64,000 bases of DNA, from positions 62,001 through 126,000 of the forward strand of contig CABUIO010000004.1 of the NCBI GenBank assembly GCA_902491625.1, written 5' to 3'. The translations under genes were made by a program, and so were the position numbers. Every line of letters begins with the position of its first letter. The first letter of the stretch is position 1. The stretch comes from an uncultured Porphyromonadaceae bacterium (lineage in GTDB: Bacteria; Bacteroidota; Bacteroidia; Bacteroidales; Muribaculaceae). Shown piece by piece: positions 11,338-20,817 of this stretch. The notes under the pieces were generated by a model. The model was given only the letters and a program-made list of their open reading frames with translations. It searched no databases and was not told where the DNA came from.

Positions 11338-11445
11338 AAATTCTTGTTTTATGAGATTGTTTCTTAAGTAGCGAAAATAATTAAAAAATGGGAGATACGC
11401 AAATCGTTGCAAAATCCCTGCTGTCGGAAAAGTCTTGGAGAGTAC

Positions 11446-13179
11446 TTACTTACGATCCTCCATCTTTCGCAGAAGATTGAAATCCTGAGTCTTAAATCCG
11501 GCGCTTTTCAGATCCACCTCCTCATTGTAGTCATTAAGATAGTAATGGTTAGTAAACCTGTAGTTCGGCGATGCAAGCGATCGGTCAGGTCGCAGTACTG
11601 ATGAATTGATGCCCGAAAGCATCAAGACTGTATTGAAAAGTGTCGCCGTACTGCTGACATTTTTCGACGAATTATTCCTTAGCTGACGTGCCATGCCGGC
11701 ATTTGTGTTGATGTAGCTGTCCGAGAGCCAGACGAAATATGGTACATGGAGCTGATAGAAGCTCGGAATCGGCGAAGCATGGAGAAACAGGTGTCGCTCA
11801 TCGTCGTAGATGTCTTCTCCATGATCACTTGTGTAGACGAGTACCGCCTCGGCGCCGGTCGCAGATATTTCCTTGATTATGTCGTGCAGGAACTGCGCCG
11901 TGTAGTGGATAGAGTTGTCGTAAGCTTTAACAAGGCCTTCGCGGTTGGAGGGAGCCGTAGGTTTCGTCGATGCGTCTTTGTAAAGTGCATTGGACGGATC
12001 GTATCTGTCGGCATAATTGAAATGCGATCCGTAGGTGTGGAGCAATATCAGCTGACGCTTCGGACCATCTTCCAGAACTTTACGCAGATGTGGAATCATA
12101 GCTTTGTCAAGAGCATGGTTGCCATCTGTGTCCTTGATGAAAAGCATGCTGTCGGCCTGCGATGCGATCATGTCGATAAGGGAATGGTTGCGCCGCTGGT
12201 TGCTTAGGAAATATGTTTTCCATCCGGCTTCGGAGAAAGCTGCCGGAAGCCCTTTTACATAGTAGATGGAATCACCGAAATTTGTTGCGTCAAGATGAGT
12301 GAGCAGCATCGGAACACTCTTGTGGGTGGTGTTTGACTCGCTTATGGCTTTACTGAAAGGGAAGATTCCTCGCATGGTGTCGAGTGCCAATGTAGTCGGT
12401 CGATCATATCCGAAGAGGCTCCAGTTGTCGGCTCTCGATGTCTCGCCGATGACGACTACGGTAATCTTGCGTTTTCCTGCCACGGAATCGGTATCCGAGG
12501 CGTTGAACCGGAAAGAAGCTGAGGATTTCGGATAGTTCTTGATCACTTCGTAACGCTTGGTCGCCTGGACCATGTTGCATGCGATATTGTAAGGAAAAAG
12601 CTGACGTCCCGGCTTGTATCGGTCTCCTGAGGTTGCGAAAGTCAGCCCAAATACAGCCACGCCGGCGACAACACACCAGAGTGATAGTTTGCGGGAACGC
12701 CGGATAAAACTTTCGCCGATTCGCCATCGTTTAGCTATAGCCATGATTGCGACGACTGTAGGTGTCAGATACATCAAAACGACGATGGTAAGCTCTATCA
12801 ATATGTGGCTCAGGAGTTCCCAGGCTTCCGAAGGATTTGTGGTCTCCACGTTTATCATCATGTCGATTCCGATTATTGACTGACCGTAGATGCATAGCAG
12901 CACCAGCTGAAAGGCATCGAAGAGACAGAGCGGAAAAAGACACAGTACGGTTCTGCCGACATTGCGGGACAAGGATAGGAGGAGCCACAGGATCCCTAAA
13001 GGGAGTAACACATTGGCGATACGTGCCATCAGACTCATCGGCTCAACACAGGAAAGTACGATGTTGGGAATGATGCAGACGATTATAATCGCTATCATTA
13101 GTGTTTCGGCCTTGTGCTTGTGTGGCCAGTCTGATATTTTGTCTAATCCTATGAGCAAAATAGTGAAACCGGTTAGCAT
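11446..13179 (-). CDS. EptA-like phosphoethanolamine transferase (alkaline-phosphatase superfamily)
   Basis: The product has 577 residues: five membrane segments in the first 190 residues, then a periplasmic sulfatase-like domain. GETSRADN holds the presumed nucleophile Thr247, followed by FGYDRPTT; the metal-binding SDHGED is at about 451-456 and His467 follows. This matches transferases that put phosphoethanolamine on lipid A or other glycans. I chose the ATG at 13177-13179 because a TAACTTTG promoter box (13215-13222) lies inside the longer reading that begins at 13281. The acceptor (lipid A, core or other) cannot be told. It lies 34 bases after the M13 gene end but has its own promoter. 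Confidence 0.88.
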   Translation of the reverse strand: MLTGFTILLIGLDKISDWPHKHKAETLMIAIIIVCIIPNIVLSCVEPMSLMARIANVLLPLGILWLLLSLSRNVGRTVLCLFPLCLFDAFQLVLLCIYGQSIIGIDMMINVETTNPSEAWELLSHILIELTIVVLMYLTPTVVAIMAIAKRWRIGESFIRRSRKLSLWCVVAGVAVFGLTFATSGDRYKPGRQLFPYNIACNMVQATKRYEVIKNYPKSSASFRFNASDTDSVAGKRKITVVVIGETSRADNWSLFGYDRPTTLALDTMRGIFPFSKAISESNTTHKSVPMLLTHLDATNFGDSIYYVKGLPAAFSEAGWKTYFLSNQRRNHSLIDMIASQADSMLFIKDTDGNHALDKAMIPHLRKVLEDGPKRQLILLHTYGSHFNYADRYDPSNALYKDASTKPTAPSNREGLVKAYDNSIHYTAQFLHDIIKEISATGAEAVLVYTSDHGEDIYDDERHLFLHASPIPSFYQLHVPYFVWLSDSYINTNAGMARQLRNNSSKNVSSTATLFNTVLMLSGINSSVLRPDRSLASPNYRFTNHYYLNDYNEEVDLKSAGFKTQDFNLLRKMEDRK

Positions 13180-13214
13180 CGCGATCCTGCGGTTTCGGCA
13201 GACGCGATCGGGCG

Positions 13215-13222
13215 CAAAGTTA
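13215..13222 (-). promoter_or_regulatory. -7 promoter box of the EptA-like gene
   Basis: TAACTTTG on the minus strand, 36 bases upstream of the ATG at 13179. I see no clear TTG partner at -33. Its position rules out the in-frame start at 13281. Confidence 0.6.
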
Positions 13223-13300
13223 CAAATAATTGACGAATAAAAAAGCTCCGCGGCACACTGTGCCACGGAACCTTTTGTCATTTAGGAAAGTAAATAATGT

Positions 13301-15343
13301 TTACCAGATGATGATACGCTGGTCTGCGGGACGGAACATGGTGTCGCCTTCCGTGATCGAGAACGATTTGAAGAAGGGATCGATGTTGCGCAGAGTGACG
13401 TTCACGCGGTTGTTGCCAAGAGAGTGTACGTCGCCGTTGGTGAGGTTGCGGATCTCCTCGTCGCGGATGTTCTGTGCCCAGAGGTTCGCATAGTTGAGGT
13501 AGAACACCTGAATAGGATCGAGACCATCGATTTTGGCTTCTTCGGAAGTGATGTCCACACCTTTCTTCTTCTGCGAGTCAAGGAACGCGGTCATGGCCAC
13601 GCGCAGACCTCCCTGATCGGCGATGTTCTCGCCGAGTGTGTACTGGCCGTTGGCGAAAAGACCTGGAAGAACCTCGATCTCATCGAACTGTTTTGCAAGT
13701 CCCTGTGTCATTTCGGCGAATTTTGAGGCGTCTTCCTCAGTCCACCAGTTGACCATATTGCCTTCAGCGTCGAAATTGCATCCCTGATCGTCGAATCCGT
13801 GGGTCATCTCATGGCCGATCACGACGCCGATGCCGCCATAGTTTTCGGCATCGGAAGCCTCCGGATCAAAGAAGGGAGCCTGCAGGATACCGGCAGGGAA
13901 CACGATCTCGTTGTTGAGGGGATTATAGTAGGCGTTTATGGTCTGAGGAGTCATGCCCCATTCCTTTTTATCTACGGGTTTGCCCCACTTGGCATACTCT
14001 TTTTTGGCATGCCACATGCTTGCATTATGCATGTTTTCGGCGTATGAGAGGGCGGGATTGATCTCCATTGTGCTGTAGTCCTGCCATTCGTCGGGATAGC
14101 CGATCTTTACAGTGAACGCGGCAAGCTTCTTCATGGCCTGAACCTTGGTGTCGTCGCTCATCCAGGGGAGGTTGATGATATGCTTGCCGAGTGCGTTGCG
14201 GAGATTCTCTACAAGTCCGAGCATATAGTCTTTGGATGACTGGGGGAAATATTTCTCCACATAAAGTTCGCCGATGGCTTCGCCGAGAACGCTCTCCGTA
14301 GCGCTGAGAGACTTTTTCCAACGGGGACGCTGTGCGTTGACACCGCTGAGAACCTTGTTGAACTCAAAGGAAGTGTTGCTGAAATTGTCGCTCAGATAAG
14401 GAGCGGCGGAACTGACGATCTCCCAGGCGTAAAGGTCTTTTTTCTCGCGGTCGGTCATTGTGCCGTACAGTTCGTTGGCTTTGGCGGCTGTCTTGAGGGT
14501 GGTCACGATGAAACGATCGGGAGTGGGAATGCCCATGGTCTCGAAGAACATGCGGTCCCAGGGAAGGTTAGGATAGTCTTTCTTGAGGTCGGCGAGCGTG
14601 CGGGGATTGTACATCGCCGGAATATTGCGGCTTTCCTCGCGGGTCATTGTCTCCTCTGCAAGAGCTGTCTCCATTTTGATGACGGTCTTCATCACGCGCT
14701 CGGCATCTTTCTTGCTGTAGCCGGCATTGCGCATCTGCGCTACGATAAGTTTCTTGTAGGCATTGAGCACCTCTTTGGAGCGTTTGTCTGTCTTGAGGTA
14801 GTAATCGCGGTCGCCGAGTCCGAGGCTCTGACCGATGACATACATCGCATACTCCTTGCTGTTGATGAAGTCCGCTTCCGGACCAACGCCGAAGAAAGGA
14901 GCTGCGAAATTGGTCTGAATCCAGATGAAGAGATCCTCCATCTCCTCGGGAGTGGCATTCTCGATCTTGGCAATATAAGGCTTCAGGGGAGCGGCGCCTT
15001 CCTTGTTGCGGCGCACGCTGTCCATGCCGAGCTCGTAGATGGTCGACACCTTGTAGGCGATGCTTCCCGGCTCGGGATTGCTCTCCTTGAGACCGAGGAC
15101 GAGACGCTTCACTCTGTTCTCGCTTGAGTCGTTGAGGATGTTGAACTGGCCATAGCGTGAATGTTCGTCGGTCATAGGATTGGCCTTCTGCCATTTGTGG
15201 TTCACATAGCCGTAGAAATCAGTCTTGGGCGACGTGCTGTTGTCAAACTGATCTGCACTCAGGCTTTTCAGATGTTCGGCAGAAGCGCAGAACACCATGC
15301 CGACTGACAGGGCAGCTGTCAATGCTTTCTTGTAAAATTGCAT
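13301..15343 (-). CDS. M13 family zinc metallopeptidase (PepO/neprilysin-like)
   Basis: The product has 680 residues with a signal peptide (1-22, ending CASAEH). The M13 zinc site is complete: His511 and His515 in GHEMTHGFDD with catalytic Glu512, and Glu572 in GENIADQGG. The C-terminus ends in the Trp typical of the family. It degrades peptides in the periplasm or at the cell surface. The gene follows an alpha/beta hydrolase gene by 18 bases, so they are probably co-transcribed. In Porphyromonas, PepO is linked to host-peptide processing; a similar role here is inference only. Confidence 0.93.
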   Translation of the reverse strand: MQFYKKALTAALSVGMVFCASAEHLKSLSADQFDNSTSPKTDFYGYVNHKWQKANPMTDEHSRYGQFNILNDSSENRVKRLVLGLKESNPEPGSIAYKVSTIYELGMDSVRRNKEGAAPLKPYIAKIENATPEEMEDLFIWIQTNFAAPFFGVGPEADFINSKEYAMYVIGQSLGLGDRDYYLKTDKRSKEVLNAYKKLIVAQMRNAGYSKKDAERVMKTVIKMETALAEETMTREESRNIPAMYNPRTLADLKKDYPNLPWDRMFFETMGIPTPDRFIVTTLKTAAKANELYGTMTDREKKDLYAWEIVSSAAPYLSDNFSNTSFEFNKVLSGVNAQRPRWKKSLSATESVLGEAIGELYVEKYFPQSSKDYMLGLVENLRNALGKHIINLPWMSDDTKVQAMKKLAAFTVKIGYPDEWQDYSTMEINPALSYAENMHNASMWHAKKEYAKWGKPVDKKEWGMTPQTINAYYNPLNNEIVFPAGILQAPFFDPEASDAENYGGIGVVIGHEMTHGFDDQGCNFDAEGNMVNWWTEEDASKFAEMTQGLAKQFDEIEVLPGLFANGQYTLGENIADQGGLRVAMTAFLDSQKKKGVDITSEEAKIDGLDPIQVFYLNYANLWAQNIRDEEIRNLTNGDVHSLGNNRVNVTLRNIDPFFKSFSITEGDTMFRPADQRIIIW

Positions 15344-15361
15344 ATATGAATTATTTAAGGG

Positions 15362-16456
15362 TTATTTGTTTTTCTTGTTGAAGTTTATTTCGAGCCATTC
15401 GAGAATCTCCTGAAGCACGTCGTCAGAAATTGCGCCGTTGATGGTCTGATATTCCTCGATGGCACCCGTGACCGCATTCTGAAACAGATGATTCTTGTCG
15501 ACCAGAACCGTGACGGTCACATTGTCCTTGCCTTCTGTGGCGCTTTTCAATGCGTCGGAGTTGAGCGGAACGCTCACCTGTACGTCTTTTGAGCCGTAAA
15601 GCGCAAGCCACGGCACATTGACATTGGTGATGTCTTGCGCCGGAGAATAACGCAGCATCTCTCGGTAAGCCGGGCTGCAGAATCCGTCGATCTGTTCGTC
15701 AATGATGGCCTGCATCTCCTTATTGATAACTGTTCCGGGAGGCATCGTGGATTTTATGTCCTCAAGCAGAGCGGCGCGGAGCGAGCCTTCCGGCATATAT
15801 GATTTCGCCCAGGAATAGCGCTTCGAGAGCATGTCCTTGTACATGTCGTAGGCATATTCGGCTCCTTGCAGACGCAGGATCTGACGCGTCTGGTCGAGAA
15901 TGATGGAATCTCCCGCCACTGCCGGTGCTGCAAGCGTGATGATGAAATCGGGAGTACGGCCGACCTCATTGTATGTCCTGACCTTCGATGAGGCGGAGAA
16001 CGAGGCGATTGCCTCGCTGCCCCCTTGTGAATGCCCGAGCATACCGACCGGAAGTCGTTCGAATCCCTTGCGATTGTGCATTGACTCCATCACAGACCTG
16101 TAATCGGCAAGCTCATCCCACATTGAGGAGCGCTTCACGAGCAAAGTGTCAATCGGATCCCCATAACCTCGATCGTCAGTACGCGCCACCGCATAGCCGT
16201 TGGAAGCAAGATATGACGCTATCTCCCGGAAAGGCTTGTGGTGGCCTATGGTCTCGTCGCGATCCTGAAGTCCGGAGCCTGTAGCCATCACGATCACAGC
16301 CTTAGGTTTCATTCCGGAAGGCATTGAGAGCGTGCCATGGAGTTCAGTGCTGTCAAGCGGATTGATGACGCTGAATTCTTCCTCCAAAACTGCACTCTGG
16401 GCATAAGCTCCTGCGGAAAGGATGAACGACGACATTATCAAATAAAGTTTACGCAT
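15362..16456 (-). CDS. Secreted alpha/beta hydrolase (dienelactone-hydrolase/esterase type)
   Basis: The product has 364 residues with a signal peptide ending AGAYAQ at residue 20. The fold starts with a beta-sheet opening, the oxyanion-hole region VMATGSGLQDRD and the nucleophile Ser143 in GHSQGG. LYGSKDVQVS (Asp) and DKNHLFQ (His) complete the triad near the C-terminus. Relatives are annotated as acyl esterases or peptidases; the substrate is unknown. I chose the ATG at 16454-16456, which places the signal peptide at the N-terminus; the longer reading from 16507 does not. It is followed 18 bases later by the M13 peptidase. Confidence 0.85.
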   Translation of the reverse strand: MRKLYLIMSSFILSAGAYAQSAVLEEEFSVINPLDSTELHGTLSMPSGMKPKAVIVMATGSGLQDRDETIGHHKPFREIASYLASNGYAVARTDDRGYGDPIDTLLVKRSSMWDELADYRSVMESMHNRKGFERLPVGMLGHSQGGSEAIASFSASSKVRTYNEVGRTPDFIITLAAPAVAGDSIILDQTRQILRLQGAEYAYDMYKDMLSKRYSWAKSYMPEGSLRAALLEDIKSTMPPGTVINKEMQAIIDEQIDGFCSPAYREMLRYSPAQDITNVNVPWLALYGSKDVQVSVPLNSDALKSATEGKDNVTVTVLVDKNHLFQNAVTGAIEEYQTINGAISDDVLQEILEWLEINFNKKNK

Positions 16457-16578
16457 GCTTAAAGGCGTTTTGTAGTCTATAAGAAACAGACAAGAGCATG
16501 GCAACATCGGGCGTGCCGATGCTGTCAGCTCTCAGTCCTTCGTGATTTTCTTGTGTATTGATTTAGGTTAGAGAAAAC

Positions 16579-16893
16579 TCACAGCAGCGGCTGGAGTTTT
16601 TTCTCAAGATCGGCCAGCGATACAAGTCCGATCGACTTGTCCTTAAGTTCGCCATCCTTGAAGAAGAGCACGGCGGGAATGTTGCGCACTCTGTATTCGG
16701 CGCACACCTCAATGTCATCTTCAATATTGATTTTGCCGATCAATGCTTTGCCTTCATACTTTACAGCGAGTTCATCAATGACAGGTGAGAGCTTCATGCA
16801 GGGACCGCATGATGTCGACCAGAAATCGACCACAACGAGCTTTCCTGATTTGATGGCTTCGGTTGCTGTTTCGTCGTTGAATTGTAATGCCAT
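16579..16893 (-). CDS. trxA: Thioredoxin
   Basis: The product has 104 residues with the redox site WSTSCGPC (Cys29 and Cys32) and the cis-proline loop NIPAVLFF. It is a normal-length cytoplasmic thioredoxin without a signal peptide. The Ser-Thr-Ser before the motif replaces the usual WAEWCGPC/WAxWCGPC spacing but leaves both cysteines. It has its own promoter (16958-16987) and is the last gene of the minus-strand block. Confidence 0.95.
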   Translation of the reverse strand: MALQFNDETATEAIKSGKLVVVDFWSTSCGPCMKLSPVIDELAVKYEGKALIGKINIEDDIEVCAEYRVRNIPAVLFFKDGELKDKSIGLVSLADLEKKLQPLL

Positions 16894-16957
16894 GATTATA
16901 TGTATATTGCTTGAATTTGTTTTACTGTTGGTTTAATGAATTGAGCTTTTCTCACAC

Positions 16958-16987
16958 CAAAGTTAAGCATTTAATCCTAATCTGCAA
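16958..16987 (-). promoter_or_regulatory. Promoter of trxA
   Basis: Minus-strand TAACTTTG at 16965-16958 with a TTG 19 bases upstream (16987-16985). The ATG is about 65 bases downstream. Confidence 0.7.
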
Positions 16988-17066
16988 AATTTTATTTTTT
17001 TCTTTTCAGCGTGTTTGGGACGAAGTGCATCTCAATCTCCTGACATTGCGCTATCTGCCGCCAGAC

Positions 17067-17097
17067 TTGTCCGTGAAAGGATAATTTTTTAATTTTG
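17067..17097 (+). promoter_or_regulatory. Promoter of the TPR protein/crcB pair
   Basis: TTG at 17067-17069 and TAATTTTG at 17090-17097, with 20 bases between them. The ATG at 17160 is 62 bases downstream. Confidence 0.65.
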
Positions 17098-17159
17098 CAC
17101 TGTGATCGACTCCTGGCTTTGTTAGTGGAGTATGGTCTTGTAAACACCCTCTAAGGATA

Positions 17160-18479
17160 ATGAGTCTGACTCCATATATAAGAAATTTTTTTCGTGTCGG
17201 CGTCTGTGCTGTCGCTGTCGTTGTCGCCGTAGCCGTCAGCAGTCACCGATCCTTTGCCGGCGACACATCGCCAAAGCCTTCGAAGTCGGCTAAAAAAGCC
17301 CTTAAACAGGCCGAAAGACTTGTGAATTCGGCTGAAAAGGCTGCTGAAGCGCGAGGTTACATCAAAGAGGCTCTTGCGGATTCGGTTCTTGCCGCTGACG
17401 CAAAGACATATTATATTGCCGGAAAAATCGAGGCAGGGCAATTCAACGAGGACTTGAAACACCTTTCCATCAACCGCAACGATCCTAAGGTAGACAAGGT
17501 GCGGATGGGAGATGCCCTGATGTCCGCACGCGACTATTACATTAAGGCGATGAAACGCGACACCACAATTGATTCCAAGGGACGCGTTCAGACTCGTTAT
17601 AGTGCCCAGCTCGACGAGTGGATCAATGCCCAGACGCCTCATTATTATAATGCCGGGATTGCCTACCTGAACAAGAAGCTCTATTACCCTCAGGCCTACA
17701 ATGCGTTTCTGGCGTATGCGGAGACACCACTCAATTCCTCATATGTCGTCACTGATTCCGCTCGTGCAAAGGCTTATTTCTATGCCGGAGTCATGGCCTT
17801 CAATGCCAAGGAATACAAGGTCAGTGCAGAGTCGTTCGCACATGCAAGGCAATATCATTATCCTCGCAAGGAGGTTCTTATCAACGAGATGGTGTGTCTG
17901 CGCCGTATCGCTGACGCCGATTCCACATTTCTTCCGGAGGCAATGGATCGTATCACTTCGATAAGCCGCGAAGGCGTTGACAGATTTGGAGTCAATCCTC
18001 CGCTCTTCGTACAGAAATATGTCGCAGGCCGCATTCATAGCGGCGACTTCATTGGCGCGATCGCCATGATAGATTCATTGTCAAATGTGTATCCTTCGTC
18101 GAAGTCACTCCTATATTCGCTGCGGGGAGTGACAAAGATTGCCATGAGGGACACGGTTGCCGCCATCGACGACTTTGTCGTGGCTTCCGAGGATTCTACG
18201 GCGTTGTTTCAGACACTTCTCTTCACCTCCAAGCTTATGGCGCGAAAGGGCATTTCTGAATTGTCGTCAATCCGATCGACAGGACGCCATGCGAAGAAGG
18301 AGAGCCGACAGCTTAAAGAAAAGTGGCTAAAGCCGGCCCGTCAATATGCGGAACGGGCAAAAGGTGCCGCACGAAAACGCGACGGAATATATGGTGAGCT
18401 AACCGACGAGGCGGTCGAGGAAATGACGCGCGATCTGGAGAATACCATTGCCACCATAGAATACTATATCCTCCGATAA
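17160..18479 (+). CDS. Exported TPR-type protein of unknown function
   Basis: The product has 439 residues. An N-terminal hydrophobic segment (about 10-30, ending SHRSFAG) is a likely signal peptide or anchor. The rest is helical with degenerate tetratricopeptide units: alanine- and tyrosine-rich pairs of helices such as AKAYFYAGVMAFNAKEY near residue 200. I do not recognise a named family. It starts the short unit with crcB, whose ATG comes three bases after this stop. Such periplasmic TPR proteins are common in Bacteroidetes and no function can be assigned from sequence. Confidence 0.8.
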   Translation: MSLTPYIRNFFRVGVCAVAVVVAVAVSSHRSFAGDTSPKPSKSAKKALKQAERLVNSAEKAAEARGYIKEALADSVLAADAKTYYIAGKIEAGQFNEDLKHLSINRNDPKVDKVRMGDALMSARDYYIKAMKRDTTIDSKGRVQTRYSAQLDEWINAQTPHYYNAGIAYLNKKLYYPQAYNAFLAYAETPLNSSYVVTDSARAKAYFYAGVMAFNAKEYKVSAESFAHARQYHYPRKEVLINEMVCLRRIADADSTFLPEAMDRITSISREGVDRFGVNPPLFVQKYVAGRIHSGDFIGAIAMIDSLSNVYPSSKSLLYSLRGVTKIAMRDTVAAIDDFVVASEDSTALFQTLLFTSKLMARKGISELSSIRSTGRHAKKESRQLKEKWLKPARQYAERAKGAARKRDGIYGELTDEAVEEMTRDLENTIATIEYYILR

Positions 18480-18482
18480 AGT

Positions 18483-18872
18483 ATGCACTCTGCCGTTATC
18501 AATATTATTGCCGTGGGCGCGGGAAGTTGTATCGGCGGTGTTTTGCGCTATCTTCTCAGCAAATTAATTCAGACAAGTACTGCCGGAGTGTTCCCTTGGG
18601 GCACGCTTGCCGTCAACCTGATCGGATGTCTCGTCATTGGGCTCATCTACGGACTGCTTGACAGAGGATTGACCCTAAGCCCTGCGATGAAGCTGTTTCT
18701 AACAGTCGGCTTCTGCGGCGGATTCACGACCTTTTCTACCTTCATGCACGAGAATTATCTTCTATTTGGAGGAGGGAGTCTTCTGCCATTTATAGTCTAT
18801 GCGGCAGCAAGCTTTATTTTCGGATTGGCTCTGGTGTATGGCGGTTATCAGCTTGCCGGCGTCATGCGATAG
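18483..18872 (+). CDS. crcB: Fluoride channel CrcB/Fluc
   Basis: The product has 129 residues and four membrane helices, the usual single-domain Fluc size. The GGxLRY motif near residue 18 and GFCGGFTTFSTF at about residues 78-89 (the central sodium and phenylalanine-box region) are intact. Fluc forms a dual-topology dimer that lets fluoride leave the cell. It sits three bases behind the TPR gene. I saw no fluoride riboswitch upstream. Confidence 0.92.
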   Translation: MHSAVINIIAVGAGSCIGGVLRYLLSKLIQTSTAGVFPWGTLAVNLIGCLVIGLIYGLLDRGLTLSPAMKLFLTVGFCGGFTTFSTFMHENYLLFGGGSLLPFIVYAAASFIFGLALVYGGYQLAGVMR

Positions 18873-18934
18873 AAGCTGTGGTCTGACAGATGTGTTGCAG
18901 ATGTGGGAGCCATTGTAAAATCCGGCTGACGGAT

Positions 18935-18967
18935 TTTTGTTTATTCTCGGAAAATAGCTTATCTTTG
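18935..18967 (+). promoter_or_regulatory. Promoter of the Fur-family gene
   Basis: TTTTG at 18935-18939 and TATCTTTG at 18960-18967, 20 bases apart. The ATG at 19018 is 50 bases further. Confidence 0.7.
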
Positions 18968-19017
18968 CATCGCAGGAAGGTGACTCCGGATGTAGACCGG
19001 AGTCTGATCCAAAGGCA

Positions 19018-19500
19018 ATGAAAGAGCAGGAATCCTACATAGCCGCAGTCAAGAGCTTCAATAGATTTTTGGAGCTGAAAAAGATGCGCAAGACCCCGGA
19101 GAGGTTTGCCATTCTTAAAGCCGCATGGCAGCAGGACCATCATTTCAATGCCGATGAGCTGCACGAGGCGCTTGAATCGGCAAGCTACCATGTGAGTCGT
19201 GCCACTGTGTTCAACACCATTGACATACTTGTGGAAAGCGGCATCCTGCGTCGCCATCAGTTCGGCAACGGCAAGAGCGTCTACGAACCGGCGCGAGGGA
19301 GCCATCTGCATCTGATCTGCACTTACTGCGGCAAGGTGCGTGAACTGACCGACAAGGATAATGCCCTTGCCGCAATGATAGCCAACAGATGCCGCTCATC
19401 GTCGTTTGAGCCTGCATATACCAACGCATACATCTATGGTGTCTGCGGTCAATGCGCCAGAAAGATAAAGCGCCCTGAGAAGAATAATGTAAATAATTAA
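19018..19500 (+). CDS. Fur-family metal-responsive transcriptional regulator
   Basis: The product has 160 residues. The winged-helix DNA-binding part covers about 1-88 (TPERFAILKAA, then the recognition helix around YHVSRATVFNTIDIL). The dimerisation part has SHLHLICTYCG and VCGQC: Cys101, Cys104, Cys143 and Cys146 form the structural zinc site. It lacks the Asp-rich hinge typical of PerR, so Fur or Zur seems more likely, but the sensed metal cannot be settled. It has its own promoter and precedes purA by 38 bases, which may be simple adjacency. Confidence 0.88.
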   Translation: MKEQESYIAAVKSFNRFLELKKMRKTPERFAILKAAWQQDHHFNADELHEALESASYHVSRATVFNTIDILVESGILRRHQFGNGKSVYEPARGSHLHLICTYCGKVRELTDKDNALAAMIANRCRSSSFEPAYTNAYIYGVCGQCARKIKRPEKNNVNN

Positions 19501-19538
19501 CTTATTCATTATAAAGCATTAGTGCAATTATAAATATT

Positions 19539-20813
19539 ATGAAACTCGATGTGTTGCTCGGTCTCCAGTGGGGAGACGAAGGTAAAGGCAAAGTTGTAGA
19601 CGTGCTCACTCCTCGCTACGATGCGGTCGCTCGTTTTCAGGGCGGACCCAATGCCGGCCATACTCTCGAATTTGAGAATCACAAGTATGTGTTGCGTTCG
19701 ATTCCTTCGGGGGTGTTCCAGCAGGGAAGCATCAACATCATCGGCAACGGCGTGGTACTCAATCCTATCCTTTTCATGGAGGAGGCCAAGGCTCTTGAAG
19801 AGAGCGGCGTGGATCTCAAGAACAATCTGAAGATTTCCAAGAAGGCACATCTCATCCTTCCGACCCACCGCAAACTTGACGCGGCAAACGAACTCGCCAA
19901 GGGCGATGCCAAGATCGGTACTACCGGCAAGGGCATCGGTCCGGCATACACAGACAAAGTTTCGCGCAATGGTCTGCGCGTGGGCGATCTGTTCCACGAT
20001 TTCGAGAAGAAATACACCAAGGCCAAGGAACGCCACATCGCTCTTATCAAGCAGCTCGGTGGCGACGCCGATGTTTCCGCCGAGGAAGCCGACTGGCTTA
20101 AGGCTTGCGACTATCTGCGCGAATTTGAGATAATCGATTCGGAATATTATATCAACGATCTTATCCGCAACAATCATTCCGTGCTTTGCGAGGGTGCGCA
20201 GGGCACCATGCTTGATGTCGATTTCGGAAGCTATCCTTTCGTCACTTCAAGCAACACCGTGACTGCGGGCGCATGTGTCGGACTCGGCGTGGCTCCCAAC
20301 AGGATCGGCGATGTCTACGGCATCTTCAAGGCTTATTGCACTCGTGTCGGCAGCGGTCCGTTCCCCACGGAACTTTTTGACGAGGACGGCAAGAAGATCC
20401 GCGACATCGGCCATGAGTATGGCGCCGTGACCGGACGCGAGCGACGCTGCGGATGGATTGACCTCGTTGCCCTCCGCTACGCCATCATGGTTAACGGCGT
20501 GACACGCCTAATCATGATGAAGAGCGACGTGCTCGATTCGTTCCCCACGGTGAAGGCATGTGTGGCCTACGAGATTAACGGAGAGCGCACCGACCGTTTC
20601 CCCTTCGATGCTACAGCCGAGGAGATCAAGCCTGTCTATGTCGAGATGCCCGGATGGAACGCCGACCTCAGCACCGCCACATCGCCGGCGCAGTTCCCCA
20701 AGGAATTCAATGATTATATCGACTTCCTTGAAAGAGAGCTTCAGCTCCCGATCTACATTGTCAGCGTCGGTCCCGACCGCAAGCAGACAATCGTGCGCAA
20801 ACCGCTCGACTGA
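19539..20813 (+). CDS. purA: Adenylosuccinate synthetase
   Basis: The product has 424 residues, close to the family norm. The GTP-binding loop LGLQWGDEGKGKVVD at the N-terminus, GPNAGHT (about residue 36) and TTGKGIGPAY are all present, as is the C-terminal SVGPDRKQTI. It joins IMP and aspartate with GTP to form adenylosuccinate, the first committed step to AMP. The stop is followed by four bases and then the left end of a MITE-like element (20818). Confidence 0.97.
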   Translation: MKLDVLLGLQWGDEGKGKVVDVLTPRYDAVARFQGGPNAGHTLEFENHKYVLRSIPSGVFQQGSINIIGNGVVLNPILFMEEAKALEESGVDLKNNLKISKKAHLILPTHRKLDAANELAKGDAKIGTTGKGIGPAYTDKVSRNGLRVGDLFHDFEKKYTKAKERHIALIKQLGGDADVSAEEADWLKACDYLREFEIIDSEYYINDLIRNNHSVLCEGAQGTMLDVDFGSYPFVTSSNTVTAGACVGLGVAPNRIGDVYGIFKAYCTRVGSGPFPTELFDEDGKKIRDIGHEYGAVTGRERRCGWIDLVALRYAIMVNGVTRLIMMKSDVLDSFPTVKACVAYEINGERTDRFPFDATAEEIKPVYVEMPGWNADLSTATSPAQFPKEFNDYIDFLERELQLPIYIVSVGPDRKQTIVRKPLD

Positions 20814-20817
20814 TTTA